Counted from the first letter of the stretch, positions 11,787-27,145 are shown. The stretch is DNA of 64,000 nucleotides from Voacanga thouarsii (GCA_026120185.1 JANUWF010002024.1:372001-436000), one strand, 5' to 3'. Program-made: numbers and translations. Notes: generated from the sequence alone by a model not told the origin.

Positions 11787-12355
11787 TGTAACACCCCACT
11801 ACCTGGGCCCATCAGGGCCAGGGATGTCGCCCCGTCCAAAGAATAAGGGGTCTTTATAACTAGGTTACATGAAAATAGAATAAAACAAAAGATTTTAAAA
11901 TTAAATTATTACAACCCAAAAGATAAATACTGGCACAAATCCAAAATAAATTGTTTGCAACAATCTCTCAAACAATACTTAAAGTAAATAACAAGAGTCT
12001 TCAAGCAAGGCAACATTCTAGCTAATGATCTCCACAGCAGGATCTTCCTAAAAATATGGCATAAAAGGTGGTGAGATAAAAATCTCAGTAAGCCCGTGCG
12101 TACTTTAAGTGTTTCAGGTAAAATAATTCAGTATGCAAGTTGTAAAAGTTTCATAGGGAAAAGTGCTGGCAAGCAATAAATAAGTGTTGAAAATAAAGAG
12201 TGGTGTTTCACTTTTCAAATCATACGTGTGCATAATAAATACAACCACTCAAATGGGTAGCCATGGGTTACCACACATTGGGCCCCATAACCAATAACAG
12301 TCAGAATGCCACACTTTGTGCAATGCTGACAAAAGGTAGGTGTACGGCCTACCGG
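11787..12355 (-). other. Single-copy edge of the solo LTR (terminal side)
   Basis: This 569-bp part of the LTR precedes the tandem array and is not repeated within it. It matches 47448-48043 and 54292-54895: TTATTACAACCCAA, CACTCTT...TGTGCA and GGGCCCCATAACC blocks. No gene. Confidence 0.85.
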
Positions 12356-14015
12356 GTGAGATACTCCTCCATCTCTACACCCAAACTTACCGGTTGTCCA
12401 CTCCGAAAATACACAGTCCACATGACTGAAACTTGCTAGCTCGGACCGACATGACCTACCGGACTGGCATCCTATCCAGGAAGGACTCACCCCTCAGAGG
12501 TGGCCACCTACTGAGAGACTTACCCTAACCCTTCAAAGACTAGTCCTGGTGGTCTACCCGTATTGAGTATTCAACGTTAATTGTTCCACTTGGGAGAAAA
12601 TTGATCAAACTTTGCTTTATTTGGAAATAGCAATTAAGGGTTTCCAAAAGTCTAGTCAAGTTGGATTTTAGAAAAAAATTAGATTTGTGTAAAACTGCTT
12701 GTTCAATTTCCAAATGATTTGCTTGACTGAAATAAAAAGGAAAAATAGTCCTTAATTGCCTTTACAAATAATGTCCATATACATTGCATTTGCTTGCCAC
12801 AATAACTTTTGGTCTTCACAAAACTCCGTGCAGGAGCTTACCTGCTTCTTTGCTTGCTCTACTCAAAAGTCTTCCAAGGCTGACCTAACCCCTGCCTGGG
12901 GTAAACACAAAACATAAGGTCACATTCAAGCTATACCTGTCTTACATAAATAATTCTTAGCTCATCTAGTGACATCTATGTCTAACCATGACCTTAATGT
13001 CCTAAGCTTTAAGGCTAGATGCTGAAGAATTTTATAAAATAAGTCTAGTTTGATATGTTGAAATAACTAAGGGTTCTAAAATAATTGTTAATAAATTATA
13101 GACTCAAATAATAATTCTTGAGTGTTATTATTAATAAATAAACCGAGGTTTGAATCTTAAATATTATTAAGTCTTATTTAATATTAAGAAATGGTAATTT
13201 AAAAATAGCTTTATTATAAATAAATAATAAATTAAATAAATAATAATTTTTAATTAATTTCGAAGAGATAATAAATAATTAATAATAATTAAAATTTATT
13301 AATAAATTATTTTAAATTTTCGTTTAATGAAAATATTAATAGTTTGATTTAATATTCTAATCCAAATCCCCTAGTGTTTCGAATTTTTTTGAAGAAAAAT
13401 ATAGTAGTAATTTTAATTCATGTAATAAAATTTGTTGATGAATATAACAGAGAATTAACAAGAAAATAATCTTACATCATGGTCTTCCTATTGCTAGAAA
13501 AGATTCATAATCCCATTCTCCATCATCAAACAAGAAATTAATCTATTCATGAACAAACACTTGAACTATCTCATACTATCACATGGCCAAAAATCCTACT
13601 AAGCATAATCATCAATCATGGTTTCCATGGAAAATAAGATCATAAAAGCCTAATCACCTTTGGTGTCATACTATCTAATCATGCTTCAACATCCATTAAA
13701 TTCATCAAACATGAAGAACATATATTGATTCGAAAGGAAAACACATACATCCTAGTCAAATACAACCATCATCATGTCATAACTTCATCCCCCTAATCCA
13801 CATGCATATACTCAATCTCCCAATCATATTCCATTTCTCTATCATCATCTAGGAGACATGATTTCAGAATTTAATAAGAGAAATTTAAGAATGAATACTT
13901 GATTGTCGAGTCCTTTGATGAAGACAAAAGAAGGTCCACGTGCGATGGAATGACTTGAATGGTCCAACGAAACAACATCCATGGTTGATGGTTTGATCAA
14001 CCATTTCAGTTAGAA

Positions 14016-14058
<43 letters not shown>

Positions 14059-14203
14059 AGAGAGCATTAGATAGGTGTATTAAGAATTGAATGGAAAAAG
14101 ATGAACAAGAAGGTTGTTCTTGTTTTACCTTGTTGATGTTCTTGAGGTCTTCAAGAAAAACTGATTTTTGGATCCGGTTGAAAATTCTTGTTTGCGAGAT
14201 TTC
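12356..14203. repeat. Array unit 1
   Basis: 1,848 bp. At nine diagnostic sites it has the CTG or CAG form throughout (CCTCAGAGG, CTACTGAGAG, AGTCCTGGTGG, AAACTGCTTG, GACTGAAAT, GCAGGAGC...CCTGC, AAGGCTGACC, CTGCCTGGGG, GCTGAAGAA). Its left edge runs into single-copy LTR (CGGCCTACCGG). GA tract at about 14020-14050. Confidence 0.95.
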
Positions 14204-15869
14204 GTGAGATACTCCTCCATCTCTACACCCAAACTTACCGGTTGTCCACTCCGAAAATACACAGTCCACATGACCGAAACTTGCTAGCTCGGACCGACAT
14301 GACCTACCGGATCGGCATCCTATCCAGGAAGGACTCACCCCTCGCAGGTGGCCACCTACCGAGAGACTTACCCTAACCCTTCAAAGACTAGTCCCGGTGG
14401 TCTACCCGTATTGAGTATTCAACGTTAATTGTTCCACTTGGGAGAAAATTGATCAAACTTTGCTTTATTTGGAAATAGCAATTAAGGGTTTCCAAAAGTC
14501 TAGTCAAGTTGGATTTTAGAAAAAAATTAGATTTGTGTAAAACTGCTTGTTCAATTTCCAAATGATTTGCTTGACTGAAATAAAAAGGAAAAATAGTCCT
14601 TAATTGCCTTTACAAATAATGTCCATATACATTGCATTTGCTTGCCACAATAACTTTTGGTCTTCACAAAACTCCGTGCGAGAGCTTACTCGCTTCTTTG
14701 CTTGCTCTACTCAAAAGTCTTCCAAGGCTGACCTAACCCCTGCCTGGGGTAAACACAAAACATAAGGTCACATTCAAGCTATACCTGTCTTACATAAATA
14801 ATTCTTAGCTCATCTAGTGACATCTATGTCTAACCATGACCTTAATGTCCTAAGCTTTAAGGCTAGATGTCGAAGAATTTTATAAAATAAGTCTAGTTTG
14901 ATATGTTGAAATAACTAAGGGTTCTAAAATAATTGTTAATAAATTATAGACTCAAATAATAATTCTTGAGTGTTATTATTAATAAATAAACCGAGGTTTG
15001 AATCTTAAATATTATTAAGTCTTATTTAATATTAAGAAATGGTAATTTAAAAATAGCTTTATTATAAATAAATAATAAATTAAATAAATAATAATTTTTA
15101 ATTAATTTCGAAGAGATAATAAATAATTAATAATAATTAAAATTTATTAATAAATTATTTTAAATTTTCGTTTAATGAAAATATTAATAGTTTGATTTAA
15201 TATTCTAATCCAAATCCCCTAGTGTTTCGAATTTTTTTGAAGAAAAATATAGTAGTAATTTTAATTCATGTAATAAAATTTGTTGATGAATATAACAGAG
15301 AATTAACAAGAAAATAATCTTACATCATGGTCTTCCTATTGCTAGAAAAGATTCATAATCCCATTCTCCATCATCAAACAAGAAATTAATCTATTCATGA
15401 ACAAACACTTGAACTATCTCATACTATCACATGGCCAAAAATCCTACTAAGCATAATCATCAATCATGGTTTCCATGGAAAATAAGATCATAAAAGCCTA
15501 ATCACCTTTGGTGTCATACTATCTAATCATGCTTCAACATCCATTAAATTCATCAAACATGAAGAACATATATTGATTCGAAAGGAAAACACATACATCC
15601 TAGTCAAATACAACCATCATCATGTCATAACTTCATCCCCCTAATCCACATGCATATACTCAATCTCCCAATCATATTCCATTTCTCTATCATCATCTAG
15701 GAGACATGATTTCAGAATTTAATAAGAGAAATTTAAGAATGAATACTTGATTGTCGAGTCCTTTGATGAAGACAAAAGAAGGTCCACGTGCGATGGAATG
15801 ACTTGAATGGTCCAACGAAACAACATCCATGGTTGATGGTTTGATCAACCATTTCAGTTAGAAGAGAGT

Positions 15870-15900
<31 letters not shown>

Positions 15901-16045
15901 AGAGGGCATTAGATAGGTGTATTAAGAATTGAATGGAAAAAGATGAACAAGAAGGTTGTTCTTGTTTTACCTTGTTGATGTTCTTGAGGTCTTCAAGAAA
16001 AACTGATTTTTGGATCCGGTTGAAAATTCTTGTTTGCGAGATTTC
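14204..16045. repeat. Array unit 2
   Basis: 1,842 bp. Differs from unit 1 by CCTCGCAGG, CTACCGAGAG, AGTCCCGGTGG, GCGAGAGC...CTCGC and GTCGAAGAA. It has two private changes (GACCGAAAC, GGATCGGCAT). Its tail has AGAGGGCATT, shared only with unit 6. Confidence 0.95.
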
Positions 16046-17708
16046 GTGAGATACTCCTCCATCTCTACACCCAAACTTACCGGTTGTCCACTCCGAAAAT
16101 ACACAGTCCACATGACTGAAACTTGCTAGCTCGGACCGACATGACCTACCGGACTGGCATCCTATCCAGGAAGGACTCACCCCTCGCAGGTGGCCACCTA
16201 CCGAGAGACTTACCCTAACCCTTCAAAGACTAGTCCCGGTGGTCTACCCGTATTGAGTATTCAACGTTAATTGTTCCACTTGGGAGAAAATTGATCAAAC
16301 TTTGCTTTATTTGGAAATAGCAATTAAGGGTTTCCAAAAGTCTAGTCAAGTTGGATTTTAGAAAAAAATTAGATTTGTGTAAAACTGCTTGTTCAATTTC
16401 CAAATGATTTGCTTGACTCGAAATAAAAAGGAAAAATAGTCCTTAATTGCCTTTACAAATAATGTCCATATACATTGCATTTGCTTGCCACAATAACTTT
16501 TGGTCTTCACAAAACTCCGTGCGAGAGCTTACCTCGCTTCTTTGCTTGCTCTACTCAAAAGTCTTCCAAGGTCGACCTAACCCCTGCACTGGGGTAAACA
16601 CAAAACATAAGGTCACATTCAAGCTATACCTGTCTTACATAAATAATTCTTAGCTCATCTAGTGACATCTATGTCTAACCATGACCTTAATGTCCTAAGC
16701 TTTAAGGCTAGATGTCGAAGAATTTTATAAAATAAGTCTAGTTTGATATGTTGAAATAACTAAGGGTTCTAAAATAATTGTTAATAAATTATAGACTCAA
16801 ATAATAATTCTTGAGTGTTATTATTAATAAATAAACCGAGGTTTGAATCTTAAATATTATTAAGTCTTATTTAATATTAAGAAATGGTAATTTAAAAATA
16901 GCTTTATTATAAATAAATAATAAATTAAATAAATAATAATTTTTAATTAATTTCGAAGAGATAATAAATAATTAATAATAATTAAAATTTATTAATAAAT
17001 TATTTTAAATTTTCGTTTAATGAAAATATTAATAGTTTGATTTAATATTCTAATCCAAATCCCCTAGTGTTTCGAATTTTTTTGAAGAAAAATATAGTAG
17101 TAATTTTAATTCATGTAATAAAATTTGTTGATGAATATAACAGAGAATTAACAAGAAAATAATCTTACATCATGGTCTTCCTATTGCTAGAAAAGATTCA
17201 TAATCCCATTCTCCATCATCAAACAAGAAATTAATCTATTCATGAACAAACACTTGAACTATCTCATACTATCACATGGCCAAAAATCCTACTAAGCATA
17301 ATCATCAATCATGGTTTCCATGGAAAATAAGATCATAAAAGCCTAATCACCTTTGGTGTCATACTATCTAATCATGCTTCAACATCCATTAAATTCATCA
17401 AACATGAAGAACATATATTGATTCGAAAGGAAAACACATACATCCTAGTCAAATACAACCATCATCATGTCATAACTTCATCCCCCTAATCCACATGCAT
17501 ATACTCAATCTCCCAATCATATTCCATTTCTCTATCATCATCTAGGAGACATGATTTCAGAATTTAATAAGAGAAATTTAAGAATGAATACTTGATTGTC
17601 GAGTCCTTTGATGAAGACAAAAGAAGGTCCACGTGCGATGGAATGACTTGAATGGTCCAACGAAACAACATCCATGGTTGATGGTTTGATCAACCATTTC
17701 AGTTAGAA

Positions 17709-17751
<43 letters not shown>

Positions 17752-17896
17752 AGAGAGCATTAGATAGGTGTATTAAGAATTGAATGGAAAAAGATGAACA
17801 AGAAGGTTGTTCTTGTTTTACCTTGTTGATGTTCTTGAGGTCTTCAAGAAAAACTGATTTTTGGATCCGGTTGAAAATTCTTGTTTGCGAGATTTC
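16046..17896. repeat. Array unit 3
   Basis: 1,851 bp. Has CCTCGCAGG, CTACCGAGAG, AGTCCCGG, GACTCGAAAT, GCGAGAGC...CCTCGC, AAGGTCGACC, CTGCACTGGGG and GTCGAAGAA. CTGCACTGGGG is shared only with unit 7. Confidence 0.95.
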
Positions 17897-19559
17897 GTGA
17901 GATACTCCTCCATCTCTACACCCAAACTTACCGGTTGTCCACTCCGAAAATACACAGTCCACATGACTGAAACTTGCTAGCTCGGACCGACATGACCTAC
18001 CGGACTGGCATCCTATCCAGGAAGGACTCACCCCTCGCAGGTGGCCACCTACCGAGAGACTTACCCTAACCCTTCAAAGACTAGTCCCGGTGGTCTACCC
18101 GTATTGAGTATTCAACGTTAATTGTTCCACTTGGGAGAAAATTGATCAAACTTTGCTTTATTTGGAAATAGCAATTAAGGGTTTCCAAAAGTCTAGTCAA
18201 GTTGGATTTTAGAAAAAATTAGATTTGTGTAAAACTCGCTTGTTCAATTTCCAAATGATTTGCTTGACTCGAAATAAAAAGGAAAAATAGTCCTTAATTG
18301 CCTTTACAAATAATGTCCATATACATTGCATTTGCTTGCCACAATAACTTTTGGTCTTCACAAAACTCCGTGCGAGAGCTTACCTCGCTTCTTTGCTTGC
18401 TCTACTCAAAAGTCTTCCAAGGTCGACCTAACCCCTGCCTGGGGTAAACACAAAACATAAGGTCACATTCAAGCTATACCTGTCTTACATAAATAATTCT
18501 TAGCTCATCTAGTGACATCTATGTCTAACCATGACCTTAATGTCCTAAGCTTTAAGGCTAGATGTTCGAAGAATTTTATAAAATAAGTCTAGTTTGATAT
18601 GTTGAAATAACTAAGGGTTCTAAAATAATTGTTAATAAATTATAGACTCAAATAATAATTCTTGAGTGTTATTATTAATAAATAAACCGAGGTTTGAATC
18701 TTAAATATTATTAAGTCTTATTTAATATTAAGAAATGGTAATTTAAAAATAGCTTTATTATAAATAAATAATAAATTAAATAAATAATAATTTTTAATTA
18801 ATTTCGAAGAGATAATAAATAATTAATAATAATTAAAATTTATTAATAAATTATTTTAAATTTTCGTTTAATGAAAATATTAATAGTTTGATTTAATATT
18901 CTAATCCAAATCCCCTAGTGTTTCGAATTTTTTTGAAGAAAAATATAGTAGTAATTTTAATTCATGTAATAAAATTTGTTGATGAATATAACAGAGAATT
19001 AACAAGAAAATAATCTTACATCATGGTCTTCCTATTGCTAGAAAAGATTCATAATCCCATTCTCCATCATCAAACAAGAAATTAATCTATTCATGAACAA
19101 ACACTTGAACTATCTCATACTATCACATGGCCAAAAATCCTACTAAGCATAATCATCAATCATGGTTTCCATGGAAAATAAGATCATAAAAGCCTAATCA
19201 CCTTTGGTGTCATACTATCTAATCATGCTTCAACATCCATTAAATTCATCAAACATGAAGAACATATATTGATTCGAAAGGAAAACACATACATCCTAGT
19301 CAAATACAACCATCATCATGTCATAACTTCATCCCCCTAATCCACATGCATATACTCAATCTCCCAATCATATTCCATTTCTCTATCATCATCTAGGAGA
19401 CATGATTTCAGAATTTAATAAGAGAAATTTAAGAATGAATACTTGATTGTCGAGTCCTTTGATGAAGACAAAAGAAGGTCCACGTGCGATGGAATGACTT
19501 GAATGGTCCAACGAAACAACATCCATGGTTGATGGTTTGATCAACCATTTCAGTTAGAA

Positions 19560-19602
<43 letters not shown>

Positions 19603-19747
19603 AGAGAGCATTAGATAGGTGTATTAAGAATTGAATGGAAAAAGATGAACAAGAAGGTTGTTCTTGTTTTACCTTGTTGATGTTCTTGAGGTCTTCAAGA
19701 AAAACTGATTTTTGGATCCGGTTGAAAATTCTTGTTTGCGAGATTTC
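17897..19747. repeat. Array unit 4
   Basis: 1,851 bp. Has CCTCGCAGG, CTACCGAGAG, AGTCCCGG, AAACTCGCTT, GACTCGAAAT, GCGAGAGC...CCTCGC, AAGGTCGACC and GTTCGAAGAA. One A is missing in the A-run before TTAGATTTG. Confidence 0.95.
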
Positions 19748-21587
19748 GTGAGATACTCCTCCATCTCTACACCCAAACTTACCGGTTGTCCACTCCGAAA
19801 ATACACAGTCCACATGACTGAAACTTGCTAGCTCGGACCGACATGACCTACCGGACTGGCATCCTATCCAGGAAGGACTCACCCCTCGCAGGTGGCCACC
19901 TACCGAGAGACTTACCCTAACCCTTCAAAGACTAGTCCCGGTGGTCTACCCGTATTGAGTATTCAACGTTAATTGTTCCACTTGGGAGAAAATTGATCAA
20001 ACTTTGCTTTATTTGGAAATAGCAATTAAGGGTTTCCAAAAGTCTAGTCAAGTTGGATTTTAGAAAAAATTAGATTTGTGTAAAACTGCTTGTTCAATTT
20101 CCAAATGATTTGCTTGACTCGAAATAAAAAGGAAAAATAGTCCTTAATTGCCTTTACAAATAATGTCCATATACATTGCATTTGCTTGCCACAATAACTT
20201 TTGGTCTTCACAAAACTCCGTGCAGGAGCTTACCTGCTTCTTTGCTTGCTCTACTCAAAAGTCTTCCAAGGCTGACCTAACCCCTGCCTGGGGTAAACAC
20301 AAAACATAAGGTCACATTCAAGCTATACCTGTCTTACATAAATAATTCTTAGCTCATCTAGTGACATCTATGTCTAACCATGACCTTAATGTCCTAAGCT
20401 TTAAGGCTAGATGCTGAAGAATTTTATAAAATAAGTCTAGTTTGATATGTTGAAATAACTAAGGGTTCTAAAATAATTGTTAATAAATTATAGACTCAAA
20501 TAATAATTCTTGAGTGTTATTATTAATAAATAAACCGAGGTTTGAATCTTAAATATTATTAAGTCTTATTTAATATTAAGAAATGGTAATTTAAAAATAG
20601 CTTTATTATAAATAAATAATAAATTAAATAAATAATAATTTTTAATTAATTTCGAAGAGATAATAAATAATTAATAATAATTAAAATTTATTAATAAATT
20701 ATTTTAAATTTTCGTTTAATGAAAATATTAATAGTTTGATTTAATATTCTAATCCAAATCCCCTAGTGTTTCGAATTTTTTTGAAGAAAAATATAGTAGT
20801 AATTTTAATTCATGTAATAAAATTTGTTGATGAATATAACAGAGAATTAACAAGAAAATAATCTTACATCATGGTCTTCCTATTGCTAGAAAAGATTCAT
20901 AATCCCATTCTCCATCATCAAACAAGAAATTAATCTATTCATGAACAAACACTTGAACTATCTCATACTATCACATGGCCAAAAATCCTACTAAGCATAA
21001 TCATCAATCATGGTTTCCATGGAAAATAAGATCATAAAAGCCTAATCACCTTTGGTGTCATACTATCTAATCATGCTTCAACATCCATTAAATTCATCAA
21101 ACATGAAGAACATATATTGATTCGAAAGGAAAACACATACATCCTAGTCAAATACAACCATCATCATGTCATAACTTCATCCCCCTAATCCACATGCATA
21201 TACTCAATCTCCCAATCATATTCCATTTCTCTATCATCATCTAGGAGACATGATTTCAGAATTTAATAAGAGAAATTTAAGAATGAATACTTGATTGTCG
21301 AGTCCTTTGATGAAGACAAAAGAAGGTCCACGTGCGATGGAATGACTTGAATGGTCCAACGAAACAACATCCATGGTTGATGGTTTGATCAACCATTTCA
21401 GTTAGAAGAGAGTGAGAGAGAGAGAGAGAGAGAGAAAGAGAAAGAGAGCATTAGATAGGTGTATTAAGAATTGAATGGAAAAAGATGAACAAGAAGGTTG
21501 TTCTTGTTTTACCTTGTTGATGTTCTTGAGGTCTTCAAGAAAAACTGATTTTTGGATCCGGTTGAAAATTCTTGTTTGCGAGATTTC
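19748..21587. repeat. Array unit 5
   Basis: 1,840 bp, with the shortest GA tract. Its first sites are like units 2-4 (CCTCGCAGG, CCGAGAG, CCCGG, GACTCGAAAT). Its later sites return to the unit 1 form (GCAGGAGC...CCTGC, AAGGCTGACC, GCTGAAGAA). Confidence 0.95.
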
Positions 21588-23251
21588 GTGAGATACTCCT
21601 CCATCTCTACACCCAAACTTACCGGTTGTCCACTCCGAAAATACACAGTCCACATGACTGAAACTTGCTAGCTCGGACCGACATGACCTACCGGACTGGC
21701 ATCCTATCCAGGAAGGACTCACCCCTCAGAGGTGGCCACCTACTGAGAGACTTACCCTAACCCTTCAAAGACTAGTCCTGGTGGTCTACCCGTATTGAGT
21801 ATTCAACGTTAATTGTTCCACTTGGGAGAAAATTGATCAAACTTTGCTTTATTTGGAAATAGCAATTAAGGGTTTCCAAAAGTCTAGTCAAGTTGGATTT
21901 TAGAAAAAAATTAGATTTGTGTAAAACTCGCTTGTTCAATTTCCAAATGATTTGCTTGACTCGAAATAAAAAGGAAAAATAGTCCTTAATTGCCTTTACA
22001 AATAATGTCCATATACATTGCATTTGCTTGCCACAATAACTTTTGGTCTTCACAAAACTCCGTGCGAGAGCTTACCTCGCTTCTTTGCTTGCTCTACTCA
22101 AAAGTCTTCCAAGGCTGACCTAACCCCTGCCTGGGGTAAACACAAAACATAAGGTCACATTCAAGCTATACCTGTCTTACATAAATAATTCTTAGCTCAT
22201 CTAGTGACATCTATGTCTAACCATGACCTTAATGTCCTAAGCTTTAAGGCTAGATGTTCGAAGAATTTTATAAAATAAGTCTAGTTTGATATGTTGAAAT
22301 AACTAAGGGTTCTAAAATAATTGTTAATAAATTATAGACTCAAATAATAATTCTTGAGTGTTATTATTAATAAATAAACCGAGGTTTGAATCTTAAATAT
22401 TATTAAGTCTTATTTAATATTAAGAAATGGTAATTTAAAAATAGCTTTATTATAAATAAATAATAAATTAAATAAATAATAATTTTTAATTAATTTCGAA
22501 GAGATAATAAATAATTAATAATAATTAAAATTTATTAATAAATTATTTTAAATTTTCGTTTAATGAAAATATTAATAGTTTGATTTAATATTCTAATCCA
22601 AATCCCCTAGTGTTTCGAATTTTTTTGAAGAAAAATATAGTAGTAATTTTAATTCATGTAATAAAATTTGTTGATGAATATAACAGAGAATTAACAAGAA
22701 AATAATCTTACATCATGGTCTTCCTATTGCTAGAAAAGATTCATAATCCCATTCTCCATCATCAAACAAGAAATTAATCTATTCATGAACAAACACTTGA
22801 ACTATCTCATACTATCACATGGCCAAAAATCCTACTAAGCATAATCATCAATCATGGTTTCCATGGAAAATAAGATCATAAAAGCCTAATCACCTTTGGT
22901 GTCATACTATCTAATCATGCTTCAACATCCATTAAATTCATCAAACATGAAGAACATATATTGATTCGAAAGGAAAACACATACATCCTAGTCAAATACA
23001 ACCATCATCATGTCATAACTTCATCCCCCTAATCCACATGCATATACTCAATCTCCCAATCATATTCCATTTCTCTATCATCATCTAGGAGACATGATTT
23101 CAGAATTTAATAAGAGAAATTTAAGAATGAATACTTGATTGTCGAGTCCTTTGATGAAGACAAAAGAAGGTCCACGTGCGATGGAATGACTTGAATGGTC
23201 CAACGAAACAACATCCATGGTTGATGGTTTGATCAACCATTTCAGTTAGAA

Positions 23252-23294
<43 letters not shown>

Positions 23295-23439
23295 AGAGGG
23301 CATTAGATAGGTGTATTAAGAATTGAATGGAAAAAGATGAACAAGAAGGTTGTTCTTGTTTTACCTTGTTGATGTTCTTGAGGTCTTCAAGAAAAACTGA
23401 TTTTTGGATCCGGTTGAAAATTCTTGTTTGCGAGATTTC
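21588..23439. repeat. Array unit 6
   Basis: 1,852 bp. Has CCTCAGAGG, CTACTGAGAG and AGTCCTGG (unit 1 form), then AAACTCGCTT, GACTCGAAAT, GCGAGAGC...CCTCGC, AAGGCTGACC and GTTCGAAGAA. Its tail has AGAGGGCATT, as in unit 2. Confidence 0.95.
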
Positions 23440-25102
23440 GTGAGATACTCCTCCATCTCTACACCCAAACTTACCGGTTGTCCACTCCGAAAATACACAG
23501 TCCACATGACTGAAACTTGCTAGCTCGGACCGACATGACCTACCGGACTGGCATCCTATCCAGGAAGGACTCACCCCTCAGAGGTGGCCACCTACTGAGA
23601 GACTTACCCTAACCCTTCAAAGACTAGTCCTGGTGGTCTACCCGTATTGAGTATTCAACGTTAATTGTTCCACTTGGGAGAAAATTGATCAAACTTTGCT
23701 TTATTTGGAAATAGCAATTAAGGGTTTCCAAAAGTCTAGTCAAGTTGGATTTTAGAAAAAATTAGATTTGTGTAAAACTCGCTTGTTCAATTTCCAAATG
23801 ATTTGCTTGACTCGAAATAAAAAGGAAAAATAGTCCTTAATTGCCTTTACAAATAATGTCCATATACATTGCATTTGCTTGCCACAATAACTTTTGGTCT
23901 TCACAAAACTCCGTGCGAGAGCTTACCCGCTTCTTTGCTTGCTCTACTCAAAAGTCTTCCAAGGTCGACCTAACCCCTGCACTGGGGTAAACACAAAACA
24001 TAAGGTCACATTCAAGCTATACCTGTCTTACATAAATAATTCTTAGCTCATCTAGTGACATCTATGTCTAACCATGACCTTAATGTCCTAAGCTTTAAGG
24101 CTAGATGTTCGAAGAATTTTATAAAATAAGTCTAGTTTGATATGTTGAAATAACTAAGGGTTCTAAAATAATTGTTAATAAATTATAGACTCAAATAATA
24201 ATTCTTGAGTGTTATTATTAATAAATAAACCGAGGTTTGAATCTTAAATATTATTAAGTCTTATTTAATATTAAGAAATGGTAATTTAAAAATAGCTTTA
24301 TTATAAATAAATAATAAATTAAATAAATAATAATTTTTAATTAATTTCGAAGAGATAATAAATAATTAATAATAATTAAAATTTATTAATAAATTATTTT
24401 AAATTTTCGTTTAATGAAAATATTAATAGTTTGATTTAATATTCTAATCCAAATCCCCTAGTGTTTCGAATTTTTTTGAAGAAAAATATAGTAGTAATTT
24501 TAATTCATGTAATAAAATTTGTTGATGAATATAACAGAGAATTAACAAGAAAATAATCTTACATCATGGTCTTCCTATTGCTAGAAAAGATTCATAATCC
24601 CATTCTCCATCATCAAACAAGAAATTAATCTATTCATGAACAAACACTTGAACTATCTCATACTATCACATGGCCAAAAATCCTACTAAGCATAATCATC
24701 AATCATGGTTTCCATGGAAAATAAGATCATAAAAGCCTAATCACCTTTGGTGTCATACTATCTAATCATGCTTCAACATCCATTAAATTCATCAAACATG
24801 AAGAACATATATTGATTCGAAAGGAAAACACATACATCCTAGTCAAATACAACCATCATCATGTCATAACTTCATCCCCCTAATCCACATGCATATACTC
24901 AATCTCCCAATCATATTCCATTTCTCTATCATCATCTAGGAGACATGATTTCAGAATTTAATAAGAGAAATTTAAGAATGAATACTTGATTGTCGAGTCC
25001 TTTGATGAAGACAAAAGAAGGTCCACGTGCGATGGAATGACTTGAATGGTCCAACGAAACAACATCCATGGTTGATGGTTTGATCAACCATTTCAGTTAG
25101 AA

Positions 25103-25149
<47 letters not shown>

Positions 25150-25294
25150 AGAGAGCATTAGATAGGTGTATTAAGAATTGAATGGAAAAAGATGAACAAG
25201 AAGGTTGTTCTTGTTTTACCTTGTTGATGTTCTTGAGGTCTTCAAGAAAAACTGATTTTTGGATCCGGTTGAAAATTCTTGTTTGCGAGATTTC
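23440..25294. repeat. Array unit 7
   Basis: 1,855 bp. Has CCTCAGAGG, CTGAGAG and CCTGG, then AAACTCGCTT, GACTCGAAAT, GCGAGAGC...CCCGC, AAGGTCGACC, CTGCACTGGGG and GTTCGAAGAA. Confidence 0.95.
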
Positions 25295-26955
25295 GTGAGA
25301 TACTCCTCCATCTCTACACCCAAACTTACCGGTTGTCCACTCCGAAAATACACAGTCCACATGACTGAAACTTGCTAGCTCGGACCGACATGACCTACCG
25401 GACTGGCATCCTATCCAGGAAGGACTCACCCCTCAGAGGTGGCCACCTACTGAGAGACTTACCCTAACCCTTCAAAGACTAGTCCTGGTGGTCTACCCGT
25501 ATTGAGTATTCAACGTTAATTGTTCCACTTGGGAGAAAATTGATCAAACTTTGCTTTATTTGGAAATAGCAATTAAGGGTTTCCAAAAGTCTAGTCAAGT
25601 TGGATTTTAGAAAAAAATTAGATTTGTGTAAAACTGCTTGTTCAATTTCCAAATGATTTGCTTGACTGAAATAAAAAGGAAAAATAGTCCTTAATTGCCT
25701 TTACAAATAATGTCCATATACATTGCATTTGCTTGCCACAATAACTTTTGGTCTTCACAAAACTCCGTGCGGGAGCTTACTCGCTTCTTTGCTTGCTCTA
25801 CTCAAAAGTCTTCCAAGGTCGACCTAACCCCTGCCTGGGGTAAACACAAAACATAAGGTCACATTCAAGCTATACCTGTCTTACATAAATAATTCTTAGC
25901 TCATCTAGTGACATCTATGTCTAACCATGACCTTAATGTCCTAAGCTTTAAGGCTAGATGTTCGAAGAATTTTATAAAATAAGTCTAGTTTGATATGTTG
26001 AAATAACTAAGGGTTCTAAAATAATTGTTAATAAATTATAGACTCAAATAATAATTCTTGAGTGTTATTATTAATAAATAAACCGAGGTTTGAATCTTAA
26101 ATATTATTAAGTCTTATTTAATATTAAGAAATGGTAATTTAAAAATAGCTTTATTATAAATAAATAATAAATTAAATAAATAATAATTTTTAATTAATTT
26201 CGAAGAGATAATAAATAATTAATAATAATTAAAATTTATTAATAAATTATTTTAAATTTTCGTTTAATGAAAATATTAATAGTTTGATTTAATATTCTAA
26301 TCCAAATCCCCTAGTGTTTCGAATTTTTTTGAAGAAAAATATAGTAGTAATTTTAATTCATGTAATAAAATTTGTTGATGAATATAACAGAGAATTAACA
26401 AGAAAATAATCTTACATCATGGTCTTCCTATTGCTAGAAAAGATTCATAATCCCATTCTCCATCATCAAACAAGAAATTAATCTATTCATGAACAAACAC
26501 TTGAACTATCTCATACTATCACATGGCCAAAAATCCTACTAAGCATAATCATCAATCATGGTTTCCATGGAAAATAAGATCATAAAAGCCTAATCACCTT
26601 TGGTGTCATACTATCTAATCATGCTTCAACATCCATTAAATTCATCAAACATGAAGAACATATATTGATTCGAAAGGAAAACACATACATCCTAGTCAAA
26701 TACAACCATCATCATGTCATAACTTCATCCCCCTAATCCACATGCATATACTCAATCTCCCAATCATATTCCATTTCTCTATCATCATCTAGGAGACATG
26801 ATTTCAGAATTTAATAAGAGAAATTTAAGAATGAATACTTGATTGTCGAGTCCTTTGATGAAGACAAAAGAAGGTCCACGTGCGATGGAATGACTTGAAT
26901 GGTCCAACGAAACAACATCCATGGTTGATGGTTTGATCAACCATTTCAGTTAGAA

Positions 26956-27000
<45 letters not shown>

Positions 27001-27145
27001 AGAGAGCATTAGATAGGTGTATTAAGAATTGAATGGAAAAAGATGAACAAGAAGGTTGTTCTTGTTTTACCTTGTTGATGTTCTTGAGGTCTTCAAGAAA
27101 AACTGATTTTTGGATCCGGTTGAAAATTCTTGTTTGCGAGATTTC
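25295..27145. repeat. Array unit 8
   Basis: 1,851 bp. Has CCTCAGAGG, CTGAGAG, CCTGG, AAACTGCTTG and GACTGAAAT, then GCGGGAGC...CTCGC, AAGGTCGACC and GTTCGAAGAA. Confidence 0.95.
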